Below, piece by piece: positions 32,887-42,813 of a DNA stretch of 50,026 bases; the first letter of the stretch is position 1, and each line of letters begins with the position of its first letter. Source of the stretch: a virus; IMG/VR virus record IMGVR_UViG_3300010413_000052, positions 1-50,026 of that record; one strand, written 5' to 3'. Below the pieces are notes generated by a model. That model worked only from the letters and a program-made list of their open reading frames with translations, ran no database searches and was not told where the DNA came from. Position numbers and translations under genes: made by a program.

Positions 32887-34256
32887 TATAGACTCACAAC
32901 AATTTCTTTACCTGCAGGTAACCAAAGTATTTCAGAGCTTTTAAGTTTATTATTCTCTATTAATTCATCATATTTATCTAAAGTACCATATTCACTTATA
33001 CACAATTCAGCAGTAGATCTAGGCCGATCAAGTACTATTTTCTTTTCTATTTGTAAATCCCCTATAAGGGATTGCATATATTTTAAAGTTAAAGCTATAA
33101 GAGTAACAAGATCAGTATAAATAGCACTATTTGAAAAATATTGATTTTCTAGGAGCGCTTCTTCTTGGTTTTCTTGTTGTGTATCATATGCCGTGGTTAA
33201 TTCAGAAAAAGCATTTATTAGTTGCTGAGAAAGATCTAAAGCTTTTGTACGTGACTTTATATCGTTAGCTGTCAAAAGAATTTGAGAAAACGCCACTATA
33301 GAAGATATACTTGCCAATTCGGCAGTTGCTATATTGTTCTTCTTCTCTTTATCTGTTGACCATGTTTTTGTAATAGAGCCACCAACACGGTTCTGCGATG
33401 GTGTATTTTCACCAGGTAATAAAGACAATATTCCAAGTCGTAATTCAGAATATTTAGTAATCCTTTTTTTCGTATCACGACTTGCTAGTAAAGGAAGATT
33501 TATTAGGTTCTGTAATTGTCCAGCTAATTCAGCTAAAGGTAATAAAATAGCATCTAAAGATGCCTGAATACCATATTTTACAGATGTAATTGCAGATGAT
33601 ACTAAATCTTCTACAGCAAAAACAGGACTAAGAACGAAATCAACCACATTACCAATACCATCAACAGTATTTTCAATAACAGCCCTTAAAGCCCTACTTG
33701 TCTGATCACAAGCTGCTACAAATTGTTCAATAGAATTAAGCTGTACAAGAGAACACTGACCGTCAACTAAACCAGCCAATTCTCTTGAAGTAAGAAGTTT
33801 GTCTTCATCTATTGATTCTATCCACTCAGTTGATAGTTCTGTATAACCGCCCTCATCAGCGTAACGTGTTTCACGTATTGAAAGTAATTGTAAACCAAGA
33901 TACCCGTAACTAGGATGTACTACAGCCCATTGACCTTTTTCTTTTGCTGCTATTGCATAAAAATCCCTTGCAAAAAGATCATTATTCTCATAATCAGTAA
34001 ACCTAAAAGTTATAGAAAATCTATTTGAAGAAGTAGCTAAATCTTGGGAAACCGTACCTTGAATATTAGGATAATCAAAAAGACCTACTTTTTTATCTGC
34101 TCCTTTTGTACTCTCAATCCACTTTGCAGAAAATTCCGTTGAAGTTTTTGGACTAGTCAAAATAATAGTTGCATCGCCTATGCGCTCTTTCCAATTATCA
34201 CCCTCCTGAAAAAATGCATCTATAATACCTTGTCCAATTTCCTCAAATAAGCTCAT
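32886..34256 (-). CDS. Mu gpN-like DNA circularisation/tail protein
   Basis: The N-terminus (WKERIGDATIILTSP, GLFDYPNIQGTVSQD, FRFTDYENNDLFARDFY) matches the family called DNA circulation protein, to which Mu gpN belongs. In Mu it is a structural baseplate/tail component. The remaining part is helical. It overlaps the tape measure by 4 bases. Confidence 0.7.
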   Translation of the reverse strand: MSLFEEIGQGIIDAFFQEGDNWKERIGDATIILTSPKTSTEFSAKWIESTKGADKKVGLFDYPNIQGTVSQDLATSSNRFSITFRFTDYENNDLFARDFYAIAAKEKGQWAVVHPSYGYLGLQLLSIRETRYADEGGYTELSTEWIESIDEDKLLTSRELAGLVDGQCSLVQLNSIEQFVAACDQTSRALRAVIENTVDGIGNVVDFVLSPVFAVEDLVSSAITSVKYGIQASLDAILLPLAELAGQLQNLINLPLLASRDTKKRITKYSELRLGILSLLPGENTPSQNRVGGSITKTWSTDKEKKNNIATAELASISSIVAFSQILLTANDIKSRTKALDLSQQLINAFSELTTAYDTQQENQEEALLENQYFSNSAIYTDLVTLIALTLKYMQSLIGDLQIEKKIVLDRPRSTAELCISEYGTLDKYDELIENNKLKSSEILWLPAGKEIVVSL

Positions 34257-36196
34257 TGGTTCTTACCTAAATTATGTTTTATATCCGGCGCACCTTTTGT
34301 AGATTGTGTATAAGTCATCCCTTGTGGAGGGTTCTTAAAATTAAATTCACCACTTATTTGCACTTTTTGTGGTTGTGCTGTAGGTTGTACACTCGGAGTT
34401 GCACCAAGTTTAATATTTGGTAATGTAAATTCTTGTTTCTTGATTTGTGTTTTTTCTACTGTTGTTTCTTTTATTTTTTCTACTTTCATTTCGCCTATTT
34501 TACTTAATGCATCTAATTTCTTTGTTATTGCACGCTGTAATTCTTTTTCTGTTTTAGGAACACTTACACCACCAAGAATATAACCTGTTTTACCGACTTG
34601 TTTAGTTATTTCAGCCTCATCCCTAGCATCACGTAAAGCTTGAATTTCAGCTTTAGATCTTGGTTGAATTGAAGATAATCCTAACCAACTGGATATTATT
34701 GGATGATCTCTTCTAAAATCCTCAATAGCCCAATTAAGATCCTCAAAATCCCTTTTAACAGTTGCTATCATTGAATCCCAGTTTTTAGCCCAAATTACAG
34801 TGACAGCTGTTAATGTTGTAATAGAAGCAATAAGAAGACCAACAGGATTTGCTGTCATAGCAGCATTAAAAGCCCATTGAACAGCCGTTGCACCTTTTAC
34901 AGCTACATTATAAGAAATAATTGCAATACCTATTGCTTCAATTAATCTCTTGTTTTTGTCAATAATATCCCACATTTCTTTAAGATCAGAAACAACTTCT
35001 GCAGGATTTATATTATCTAGTGCTTCTTGCATAGAATCTAAAGCACCAGGAATTTTATCTGCGAACATATCAATCATCTGAAATCCAATTTCAATTAATC
35101 TAGATCTCATAATCTTTAATTTATTTGGAACAGATTCTCCCATTCTTCTTGCAAGATCTGCAGCTGCACCGGATGCGCCTTCAAGTCTTTTTTGATATTC
35201 TAATACAGTATCTCGCCCTGCTTTCATTAAAATAGAAGCTGAATTTACTGCCCTTGCACCAAATAAATGACTATATGCAGCTTGTCTGGTTTTATCATCT
35301 AGTTTTTCTGTCTTCTTTCTAACATCATCCAAGATATCAATCATAGGCCGCATTTTGCCCTTACTATCTTGAATACTTACATTATATTTCTTTAAAACTT
35401 TTTCAACTTCTGAAGTACCAGAAGTTAATCTCAAATACATATTTCTTAAAGCAGTACCGGCAACTTCTGCTTTAACACCACTTGAAGCAAGTGTACCAAA
35501 CATTGCACCAAGTTGCTCAATAGTACCACCTAAACCTTCTGCAGTAGAAGCAACAGGTTTTAATGCCTCCCATAACATAGGTATGTCTGTATTCGCTGTC
35601 ACAGCAACTTGTGCCATTACATCGTTTACACGATCCAAATTTTTAGCAAGCTGTACTGAATCTGTTGACATCAAATTTAATGCACCGAGCGCATCACTAG
35701 CAATATCTGAAGCTTGCGCCAGATCCATATTACCAGCTACTGCAAGATCTGTAACACCCTTCAAACTTGACATGGACTGTTGAGCAGTAAAACCAGCCAT
35801 AGCCAAATAATCAAGTGCTTGCGCCGATTCTGCTGCACTATAAGGCGTTATCGCCGCTACTTCCCTAGAAGCTTTTGCAAGTTCATTAAATTGTCTTGTA
35901 CCACGATCAAATTTGAATTTTGAAGCTGCACTTGTAATTGCATGATCAAAGTCCAGGAACTCACTTGTAAGCCCTGCTACACCTTGACGTAAACGAGCCA
36001 TACCGGCGGTAATAAGGTTTGCACCTAGTACACCACCAAGAATAGTCTTAAACTTTAAAGCACCTGCACTGGCTCGTTTAAAACTGTTTTCAGATCGCCG
36101 ACCAAACAGATCCATCCTATTAGTCAAACCGTTGACTTTGGACGCCATCTGATCATGAGCTTTAAACACAGTATTTATTACATAAGTATCAGCCAT
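34253..36196 (-). CDS. Tail tape measure protein
   Basis: The protein has the TP901-type tape-measure core (YSAAESAQALDYLAMAG, GTALRNMYLRL), hydrophobic segments around 410-470 and a Pro/Gln-rich C-terminus. With 647 residues the tail would be of middling length if the usual length rule holds. Its ATG overlaps the stop of the frameshifted chaperone. Confidence 0.9.
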   Translation of the reverse strand: MADTYVINTVFKAHDQMASKVNGLTNRMDLFGRRSENSFKRASAGALKFKTILGGVLGANLITAGMARLRQGVAGLTSEFLDFDHAITSAASKFKFDRGTRQFNELAKASREVAAITPYSAAESAQALDYLAMAGFTAQQSMSSLKGVTDLAVAGNMDLAQASDIASDALGALNLMSTDSVQLAKNLDRVNDVMAQVAVTANTDIPMLWEALKPVASTAEGLGGTIEQLGAMFGTLASSGVKAEVAGTALRNMYLRLTSGTSEVEKVLKKYNVSIQDSKGKMRPMIDILDDVRKKTEKLDDKTRQAAYSHLFGARAVNSASILMKAGRDTVLEYQKRLEGASGAAADLARRMGESVPNKLKIMRSRLIEIGFQMIDMFADKIPGALDSMQEALDNINPAEVVSDLKEMWDIIDKNKRLIEAIGIAIISYNVAVKGATAVQWAFNAAMTANPVGLLIASITTLTAVTVIWAKNWDSMIATVKRDFEDLNWAIEDFRRDHPIISSWLGLSSIQPRSKAEIQALRDARDEAEITKQVGKTGYILGGVSVPKTEKELQRAITKKLDALSKIGEMKVEKIKETTVEKTQIKKQEFTLPNIKLGATPSVQPTAQPQKVQISGEFNFKNPPQGMTYTQSTKGAPDIKHNLGKNQ

Positions 36197-36722
36197 TATT
36201 TTTCATCATTTCTTAAAATACTGTGCATTTTTTCCCAATATTTTAAACTTGTATATGTTGCTTTTTCAATTACCTCTATGTTTTGTTGTCTGGAATATTG
36301 ATTTAGCATCCATTGATCAAGTTTAACTATCCCATTAAAAAAATCATACCCAAATATTCAGCTATTTTTAAATCTGGACCAGAAAATTTCTGTATTTGTT
36401 CTGGTGGTTTTTTTGCTAAACAACCAAGAAGTGCATAAAGTCTCTGATGCGAACCTTCAAATCTTTCCATCTGTACTTTTGCCATGCCAGTAACTTCATG
36501 ATAAAGAAATTGTTTACCGTCCCGTAAATTTTGTCTTACAACTAATTCAGTATCAGTATTTTCAACTTCTACTTTTCCATCCATAATAGCTTTTATTAAT
36601 GTTTTTTCTACGAGTGTTTTTAATGTTCCATCTTTATCAAGGGATGCTAGATCTACATCATAAAAATTCAAAAGTAGATCTAGCTGTTCCCTTGCATTTA
36701 CATCTGATAATTGGTTTTCCAT
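36196..36722 (-). CDS. Tail assembly chaperone, -1 frameshift product
   Basis: Near the end of the 131-residue chaperone frame, T_TTT_TTA (36342-36336) is a canonical -1 slippery heptamer in the right phase. After slipping, translation continues for 46 codons (NGIVKLDQWMLNQYSRQQ and on) without a stop to a TAA at 36198-36196 that overlaps the tape-measure ATG. This G/GT-type arrangement before the tape measure is conserved in long-tailed phages. The product joins 36722-36337 to 36336-36196 in the -1 frame. Confidence 0.75.
36327..36722 (-). CDS. Tail assembly chaperone, zero-frame product
   Basis: This 131-residue protein lies between tail tube and tape measure, where Mu has gp41. It is alpha-helical and mildly acidic. 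Ribosomes that do not slip stop at TAG 36329-36327, just five codons after the slippery site. The ATG has an AAAGGAG site. Such proteins coat the tape measure before tube assembly. Confidence 0.75.
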   Translation of the reverse strand: MENQLSDVNAREQLDLLLNFYDVDLASLDKDGTLKTLVEKTLIKAIMDGKVEVENTDTELVVRQNLRDGKQFLYHEVTGMAKVQMERFEGSHQRLYALLGCLAKKPPEQIQKFSGPDLKIAEYLGMIFLMG

Positions 36723-36747
36723 TTATTATGCTCCTTTTATTTACTTA

Positions 36748-37119
36748 CTATGCAGCAGAAATATCCCATTTAGTCTTACAATAAATTGAAATAGAAACTG
36801 TTCCTGCAGCTGTACTAACTTCATCAACTTTCAAAAGACCACGGCAACCATAAACAGAGCCATCCCGTAAAGTCATATAAAATTCAACAATAGTTGCATC
36901 GTCTGACCAATCACGCAAATATCCATGCTCAACTGCATCTGCCCTTAGCATAATATTAGAAGCACTTGGCACTTTACGAACAGATTTAGTACTTGCCGGT
37001 CCTGAGCCGTTTGGCTCAAGTTCATTATCCCATTGATTTAAAACAATACTGACATCAATATCAGCAACAGGTACAAAAGAAATACCTTCAATTGAAACAG
37101 CTAGTAATGATCCATGCAT
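36748..37119 (-). CDS. Tail tube protein (Mu gpM-like)
   Basis: The 123 residues are beta-rich, with ISFVPVADIDVSIVLN and VEFYMTLRDGSVYGCRG matching tail-tube proteins of contractile tails. It lies directly after the sheath gene, the normal order. The Mu equivalent is of similar length. Confidence 0.78.
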   Translation of the reverse strand: MHGSLLAVSIEGISFVPVADIDVSIVLNQWDNELEPNGSGPASTKSVRKVPSASNIMLRADAVEHGYLRDWSDDATIVEFYMTLRDGSVYGCRGLLKVDEVSTAAGTVSISIYCKTKWDISAA

Positions 37120-37135
37120 TTAAAATTCTCCTACT

Positions 37136-38695
37136 TTATGCAGCTGCAAGATTTGTATCAAATGCCAATTGGAGATCGATAATATTACCAACACCACTTA
37201 GCAAACAAGGAAATACAATATTAAAACCATCTGACAAGGTTCTAATAGTTATATATCCACTTTCCTTAAGTTTATCTTTTGTAAAATCAGCATTATATAA
37301 CCATGCTTTTTCTGCAAAAAGATCAGCAAGTTTATTAAGTGTAGATCGGACGCTTTCAACACTTCTAACTTTTGCTCTATTCACAGCATTTGAAACCTCA
37401 GAAGGATCTTCTACAATTGTAATTCCTGTCCATTTTGAAGACTCGAACTCAGCACCAAGTGAATAAAGCAAATTCTGAAGAATCGCAATGTTTCTCATTT
37501 CACGATAACCGTTTGAAGAAACAGGAATTGCAACACTGTGATAAAAAGTAATTACATTGGAAAGTTTTACAGATCCACCTTTTACAATAGTTGCCGTAAT
37601 ACCTGCTTTTGTCGCAGTATCTCTACTATCATAACTAGAAGTCCAACGATTAGCTACATCACCAGGGAACACACCAGGGAGTATCTTACCAACATAATTT
37701 TCTTCTGGTCTAAGAGAGGCAATCTGCTCCATTATACCAACAGTTTTTGCAGCTATTTCATGCTCAGAATTAGGTGATCCTGGAACAGCAACACAACCAG
37801 AAGTCCGATCCTCCTCAATACGATTACCACCCAAGGTAATAAGAGCTGACAAACCGGCCGATCCCGCAGCTGTATCACCAACCATTGATCTTAAAGGTCT
37901 ATGAACAAGCTTACCCCAGTTACCAGAAATCTCATTACCTATACCATTCCAATCACTCAAAGCATCCAGAGAAGTGGTATCTTGACCGTTTATATGAACA
38001 AGTGCAGTAAAGAAATCCTCATTCTGATCGTCATCTAAACCGAGTTCATCCAATAAATCTGCAAGCACAGCAAGTCCTGCACCTGAAGACATGTCTGTTG
38101 GTGTTGCTGTAATACCAGCTGGCATTTCTTCATTAAAACCAAGATTAAATTGAAGAGTAAAATCACCAAAAGGTCCGGCACTTTTAGCAGTAAAATCCGC
38201 TTGTTCGGGTGTAACACCATTTTCAGCGCAAGTTACTGGAAGATCTGGATCTGCTGCTACTGCGAGCACAACCTTTTCTTGTACATTCTCACCATCATCA
38301 CCAACGGCGATCTGTATACCTTCTACTTTATGACCACCTACATAAAGATGAAGTTGTCCTGCAGCTGTACAAGCACCTGCAAATAACACATTACCTGTAG
38401 ATTGAGTAGGCGTATCTGGTTCAAACATAGGCGCAAGCCACAATTCACCATCATAGACTTCTCTGATCCATTCAAGCATTTTTGCAGCTGCAGATCCCCT
38501 ACCAGCTTTGTTTGCGTGATATGCAACGTTCGTCACAATTTCAGGTATATTTTCTGTAAAATTGCCTTCATTTGCCGGCATAACCGTCGCACAAACAAGC
38601 ACCTTTCGAGGTACATTTAATGCAGCAGACGTAAACGGCGTATTATCGGCGCTTATTCCAACACCTGCTGCTAAACTAGAATCATTAATTGTCAT
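37136..38695 (-). CDS. Contractile tail sheath protein (Mu gpL-like)
   Basis: This 519-residue protein has sheath features: NVPRKVLVCATV at the start, KAGRGSAAAKMLEWIRE, NRWTSSYDSRDTATKAGIT near 350-370 and a C-terminal domain ending in a beta strand. Followed by tube, chaperone and tape measure. It shows that the tail is contractile. Confidence 0.88.
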   Translation of the reverse strand: MTINDSSLAAGVGISADNTPFTSAALNVPRKVLVCATVMPANEGNFTENIPEIVTNVAYHANKAGRGSAAAKMLEWIREVYDGELWLAPMFEPDTPTQSTGNVLFAGACTAAGQLHLYVGGHKVEGIQIAVGDDGENVQEKVVLAVAADPDLPVTCAENGVTPEQADFTAKSAGPFGDFTLQFNLGFNEEMPAGITATPTDMSSGAGLAVLADLLDELGLDDDQNEDFFTALVHINGQDTTSLDALSDWNGIGNEISGNWGKLVHRPLRSMVGDTAAGSAGLSALITLGGNRIEEDRTSGCVAVPGSPNSEHEIAAKTVGIMEQIASLRPEENYVGKILPGVFPGDVANRWTSSYDSRDTATKAGITATIVKGGSVKLSNVITFYHSVAIPVSSNGYREMRNIAILQNLLYSLGAEFESSKWTGITIVEDPSEVSNAVNRAKVRSVESVRSTLNKLADLFAEKAWLYNADFTKDKLKESGYITIRTLSDGFNIVFPCLLSGVGNIIDLQLAFDTNLAAA

Positions 38696-39318
38696 TCTTT
38701 ATAAACTCCTGTTTGACCGTCTGTCGGTTCATCGTTTACGTTAACTGTCAAATCAATAATGTCACCTGAATCACCAGTATCACCAACAAATGTTTCTTCT
38801 ACATCACACTCATAAGTGAGAATTGCTGAACAAATGACAGTATCTCCAACATAAATTGGATCTTCTTTTTTAATATTAGAGATCCACCTATTTGCAAAAA
38901 TTGATTTACTTAATCCAAGAAATGCATTTCTATTATCTAATAAAACACCAAAAATAATAGAAATAAAAGAATCTAAATTTGTATTTGCTAAACTTTTAGC
39001 GTCTTGTAGTGCTGCTAAAGCAGTTGCACGCTGTACAGCAGTTGATCCTTCATCTTCTAATGTAGTAAGATCAACACTTGCTTTTTGTGAAAGTTTTAAA
39101 TCAATATTAAAAACACATGAATGTGTAGCAGGACCATAACGACCAGATAAATTTAATGGGAAATCACCTTTTACATAATAAACAGAAACAAGTTTATTTG
39201 TGTTTTGGATTTCGCTTTGACCAATTGGTAAATCTTTATACCCAATTGCACGATAACGCCCCGCTGCAGCTGAACCTAGAGCAGTTACTAAAGCAGATTG
39301 TACAGATTGAAAATTCAT
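38692..39318 (-). CDS. Tail-completion-type protein (Mu gp37 position)
   Basis: This 208-residue alpha/beta protein lies directly before the sheath gene, where Mu has gp37/gp38. The sequence ends with an acidic tail (VGDTGDSGDIIDLTVNVND). A role as tail terminator or neck part is inferred from order, since its own motifs are weak. Confidence 0.5.
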   Translation of the reverse strand: MNFQSVQSALVTALGSAAAGRYRAIGYKDLPIGQSEIQNTNKLVSVYYVKGDFPLNLSGRYGPATHSCVFNIDLKLSQKASVDLTTLEDEGSTAVQRATALAALQDAKSLANTNLDSFISIIFGVLLDNRNAFLGLSKSIFANRWISNIKKEDPIYVGDTVICSAILTYECDVEETFVGDTGDSGDIIDLTVNVNDEPTDGQTGVYKE

Positions 39319-39671
39319 TATGAAGACTGTTCAGCTAATGTTAAATATAGTTTTATAAAACCAATTGATCTACCATGTTGTACAGGTTTATCTAAAACAT
39401 AAGTAACTAAAGTATCTGTTGTAGATGGATTTTGAGGTATTCTTACAGCCCAATTTTCACCATCTAAAGGTACTCTTGTTAAAGAAGATATTCTAAGTGT
39501 AACTACTGGTTTACCAGAAAAATTCTCATTTTCATCTATTGAATCATAAAGAACTTGCCCAACAAGATCATCATAAACAACACCAGAAGGATCAATCAAC
39601 TCAACAGGTAAGCCGAAATCACCTTCGAGTGTTGTTTCAAGATCTGATTCTATTTGTTCTCTTATGTTCAT
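39318..39671 (-). CDS. Head-tail connector-type protein (Mu gp36 position)
   Basis: The start MNIREQIESDLETT is preferred: GAGGGG lies 8 bases before it, whereas the in-frame ATG at 39725 has none and would place a terminator hairpin inside the gene. The 117-residue product is alpha then beta. It is the first tail-side gene after the capsid gene. The function is inferred from place only. Confidence 0.5.
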   Translation of the reverse strand: MNIREQIESDLETTLEGDFGLPVELIDPSGVVYDDLVGQVLYDSIDENENFSGKPVVTLRISSLTRVPLDGENWAVRIPQNPSTTDTLVTYVLDKPVQHGRSIGFIKLYLTLAEQSS

Positions 39672-39681
39672 TTTAAAAACC

Positions 39682-39717
39682 CCTCTACCCTGCTGATATT
39701 GCAGACCAGGGTAGAGG
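39682..39717 (-). terminator. Terminator hairpin after the capsid gene, covering the next ribosome site
   Basis: The arms 39707-39717 and 39682-39692 form a perfect 11-bp stem (CCTCTACCCTG with CAGGGTAGAGG) with a 14-base loop, followed by TTTTT on the minus strand. It begins 9 bases after the capsid stop. The GAGGGG in its 3' arm is the only ribosome site for the next gene, so the hairpin could both end most capsid transcripts and hold down translation of the next gene. Confidence 0.75.
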
Positions 39718-39726
39718 TTTATCATG

Positions 39727-40932
39727 CTATGAATGACAACCAGTCATAACATAAAAAGCATCAGTCATAGTAGTAGCAAAAATAGGTGCAGCTTGTACCC
39801 TAATCGTCCAGCCCTTATTATTACCGTGTGGGTAAGCATCAAAATAAAGACTATTAGGATCAAAAACATTGCCCGGCCTTGCGTTTGGTGCAATTGGAGG
39901 ATTATCCAAATTAAAACCAAACAGAGATCGAAAATCAGCACGAACTGAAGGAGCCATAGGCATAACTTCAGGGGGCCCAAAATAACGATCACAACGCGCA
40001 CCAGAATAACCTAGAACAGCATAACCACTAGGCAAATATCTATATGAAGACCCAGATAGTGTATAAGTATCCTCATACAGAAACAGATAAATCCTTGCAC
40101 CGTTCTCTGAAACCAGAACACCAACACACAGAAAACCATTTGCGATCATACGATTATATCGTGCTGGAACTGTATCTTCTGGTCCCATACGAAGCAAATT
40201 ATAACCAGGATTCTCAGCAAGTCCTACAAGAGTAGTATTCTTCACCATGTTTGACCATGAGTCAGAAGCTAGCAAACAATAATCAGGTGTAACATGAGCA
40301 GCTGCACGAATAGCAGCAACACCAGTTGAAATATCACCCCATGGATCTCCAGTGCCCCATTCGGTCCCCACCGCAACAGTATGACCAGAAGGACGTAGAA
40401 AATCATAGAGCAAATTTGCATCTGACGTACCAATAATCGCGGGTTGTTTGCCCGTAAGAATACTCTGCCAGGCAAGATACTCATTAAGCCGACCAACACG
40501 ACGTACCATTTCAGTGGCACCTTCTTGTGCCAGATACATCATACGATCTTCACGAGTAACTCTCTGTTCATCACTCTCACCAGGAATAGCAAAAAGCAAT
40601 TGACTTGCACGAATAGGATATTCATCCTCAGCTAGAGGATAAACACGCTGAAACACAGATTGTTTTGCCTCTACAAGTTTTGGAGTTGATAAATCAATCC
40701 CTGGAATTCCACCACGAGGTACAAGTGCAGCAATTTCATCATTACCGCGCAAGATTGCGATCTCTACAGTGTTTTTATCTCTAGAATAAACCGTTCTAGA
40801 ACCACTAGAAGGATCACCAAAAATGCTTTGTCCACCTTGGGGTATTCCAATAAGATCTTTATCAGAAAATAAATTTACCAGAGTTCTGGTAAAATCATCT
40901 TTTTCAACAGGAGTATTTTGATAACCAGCCAC
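39727..40932 (-). CDS. Major capsid protein (lambda gpE-like)
   Basis: The 401-residue protein follows the gpD-like gene, as E follows D in lambda, and has the HK97-fold gpE pattern: SVFQRVYPLAEDEYPIRAS in shorter form, then EEGATEMVRRVGRLNEYLA-type helix and a C-terminal GYSGARCDRYFGP. It would build the icosahedral shell. A terminator follows, consistent with a need for more transcript of this gene than of the tail genes. Confidence 0.85.
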   Translation of the reverse strand: MAGYQNTPVEKDDFTRTLVNLFSDKDLIGIPQGGQSIFGDPSSGSRTVYSRDKNTVEIAILRGNDEIAALVPRGGIPGIDLSTPKLVEAKQSVFQRVYPLAEDEYPIRASQLLFAIPGESDEQRVTREDRMMYLAQEGATEMVRRVGRLNEYLAWQSILTGKQPAIIGTSDANLLYDFLRPSGHTVAVGTEWGTGDPWGDISTGVAAIRAAAHVTPDYCLLASDSWSNMVKNTTLVGLAENPGYNLLRMGPEDTVPARYNRMIANGFLCVGVLVSENGARIYLFLYEDTYTLSGSSYRYLPSGYAVLGYSGARCDRYFGPPEVMPMAPSVRADFRSLFGFNLDNPPIAPNARPGNVFDPNSLYFDAYPHGNNKGWTIRVQAAPIFATTMTDAFYVMTGCHS

Positions 40933-40943
40933 TTTAATTCTCC

Positions 40944-41390
40944 TTATGCCTCGTAAGAGGTTCCTTCAGTAGTATCCACAAGATGAATACCTAGATCAGC
41001 CAAAAATTGCCAAGCAGCTTTTGCTACATTTGTCGGAGCAGTAACAATTGTGTCTTTTGTAAGAGAATTCTCAAAAGTAATAAGATCCTCATTCAAAAGA
41101 AGATTATCACCACCAACGATCATAGACACGTCGGAAATAGGTCCGGCTTGAACTTCCGCTTCTGTGAATTCATCCAACAGAATACCAACAGGATACTGAG
41201 TACCATCTGTAGCATCTTCGTCAGTCCAAGGAACCCAATTCTCATTAGTTGGATCGTATGCCATTACAGTTCCTTTAACAAGACTACCAGATCGTGTATC
41301 ATCATCTGCCAATTCAACACGCCGAGTTACAGGAACACCGCCTACAATATAAGGATGTGAGCTAATATCTGTCTGTTGCTGTACAGCCAT
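40944..41390 (-). CDS. Head decoration protein (lambda gpD-like)
   Basis: This 148-residue beta-rich protein fits the gpD family: TRRVELADDDTRSGSLVKG, AYDPTNENWVP and PVGILLDEF. It lies between protease and capsid genes as D does in lambda. It would bind the outside of the expanded shell and stabilise it. Confidence 0.8.
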   Translation of the reverse strand: MAVQQQTDISSHPYIVGGVPVTRRVELADDDTRSGSLVKGTVMAYDPTNENWVPWTDEDATDGTQYPVGILLDEFTEAEVQAGPISDVSMIVGGDNLLLNEDLITFENSLTKDTIVTAPTNVAKAAWQFLADLGIHLVDTTEGTSYEA

Positions 41391-41392
41391 AA

Positions 41393-42610
41393 TTACACCT
41401 TAATACCTTTCATAGTCTGAACGGCCTTTGTACGTTCTTCGACAGTACGTTCATTTTTACCAAAATCTGGCTGAATAGCTGGACTTGGTTCGTTATTAAC
41501 TGGATCAGAAGCATTTAATCTCGCTTCATCTTCTGCCTTTTTACGATCACAGAAATTCACCAAAACGTCAAGCGCTGCACGAGGTTGATTACCTTCACAA
41601 ACCTCTACAGCTAAATCCTTAACTTCTTGTGGATATTCTGTAGATATAATGAAACTCATTACACCTTTAACATCGGAAAAAGCACTCTCACGACCCGATT
41701 TTCTTGCACTAGCGATTTCTGCCTGCACACCGGGATCATTCAACATTTCTTCAAGAGTCATTTCGTCTTTTTCTCCCTTAATTATTAATTCCATAGTGAC
41801 AGGCGAATCCTTATCACTATTTAAATTTAAACCTATCCCATCTATCATTTTTACTTGTACTGCAGCTTTTGATAAAAGAGTAGATCCTTGTCCAAAATTT
41901 TCAATAATTTCATTAGTAGTTAAATTTCTACCTTCTGAAATTCTTGCAATAAATATATCTTCTAATTCATCTAATTGTTCTTGTAGCTTCTCATCAAAAC
42001 CGTCTTGATCTATAGAAAAATGTTTATACTTAGCATTCTTAGAAACAAGTATTTTCTTACTTACACCTTCTTTTTCCATAGCCTTAGAAAAATCAATATA
42101 TCCTGCTAAAGCACCGATAGATCCTTGTCTATTTATTTCTGATGTAGAAATTATCTTATTTGCTGCACTTGCTAACCAATATGCACCACTTGAGAGATTA
42201 CCTTCATTTATTGCAATAACCTCAAAATCTTCTCTCAAATCCATTATTGCTTGCCAAGTTTCATCAACACCTTGCGCAGTTCCACCAGGTGAATCAAAAT
42301 GAAAATATACTTTTTCAGGTTTAAACCCTTGTTCATAAACCTGTTTAATATCGTTTCGTATCGATTCATAAGTAGTGGACCACCGACTATAAAGTATAAG
42401 ATATGGATCAGGTTCAGAAACTAAAGGACCATAAATATAAATATGTGCATCTTTCCCTTTCATCTCAAATTGTGGAGTTACAGGAATTCTCTGTTCTTTA
42501 ATTTGAGAATTAATTACTTCAAGTTGTTTTTCAGTAACAAACTTAGAATATGTAATTAATGAAATTAAATAATCAGGATTTACAAGAAGTTGAGATTCAG
42601 AAAAAAACAT
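41393..42610 (-). CDS. S49-type head maturation protease/scaffold (lambda gpC-like)
   Basis: The SppA/S49 fold is seen in FHFDSPGGTAQGVDE and LSSGAYWLASAA with likely nucleophile Ser141, and RQGSIGALAGYIDFS. Residues ~270-405 are a helical, charged extension of scaffold type (AEIASARKSGRESAF). In lambda the gpC protease carries its scaffold part (Nu3) at the C-terminus in the same way. Order protease, gpD, gpE is as in lambda. Confidence 0.87.
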   Translation of the reverse strand: MFFSESQLLVNPDYLISLITYSKFVTEKQLEVINSQIKEQRIPVTPQFEMKGKDAHIYIYGPLVSEPDPYLILYSRWSTTYESIRNDIKQVYEQGFKPEKVYFHFDSPGGTAQGVDETWQAIMDLREDFEVIAINEGNLSSGAYWLASAANKIISTSEINRQGSIGALAGYIDFSKAMEKEGVSKKILVSKNAKYKHFSIDQDGFDEKLQEQLDELEDIFIARISEGRNLTTNEIIENFGQGSTLLSKAAVQVKMIDGIGLNLNSDKDSPVTMELIIKGEKDEMTLEEMLNDPGVQAEIASARKSGRESAFSDVKGVMSFIISTEYPQEVKDLAVEVCEGNQPRAALDVLVNFCDRKKAEDEARLNASDPVNNEPSPAIQPDFGKNERTVEERTKAVQTMKGIKV

Positions 42611-42654
42611 TTTATCAATCCTTAAAAGCTTTTATTGCATTAACTCTAGATTTA

Positions 42655-42813
42655 CTTAGGTATCTTATTTCTCCAACTTTTCTCTTTTTGTATTGGTTGT
42701 CTACTATCTACCTCTTCAAGAGCATCAACCAAAGGTTTAGCATCTTGACAATACTTCGATATAACAGGTAACAACCTACCAATAAACTTTAATACTGCTA
42801 AAACTTTATTCAT
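42655..42813 (-). CDS. 52-residue microprotein
   Basis: The frame MNKVLAVLKFIGRLLPVISK starts inside the end of the lipoprotein gene (8-base overlap) and stops 44 bases before the protease gene. The N-terminal helix is amphipathic/hydrophobic and the rest is charged. It might be a small membrane-active lysis protein. The overlap is the main support. Confidence 0.5.
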
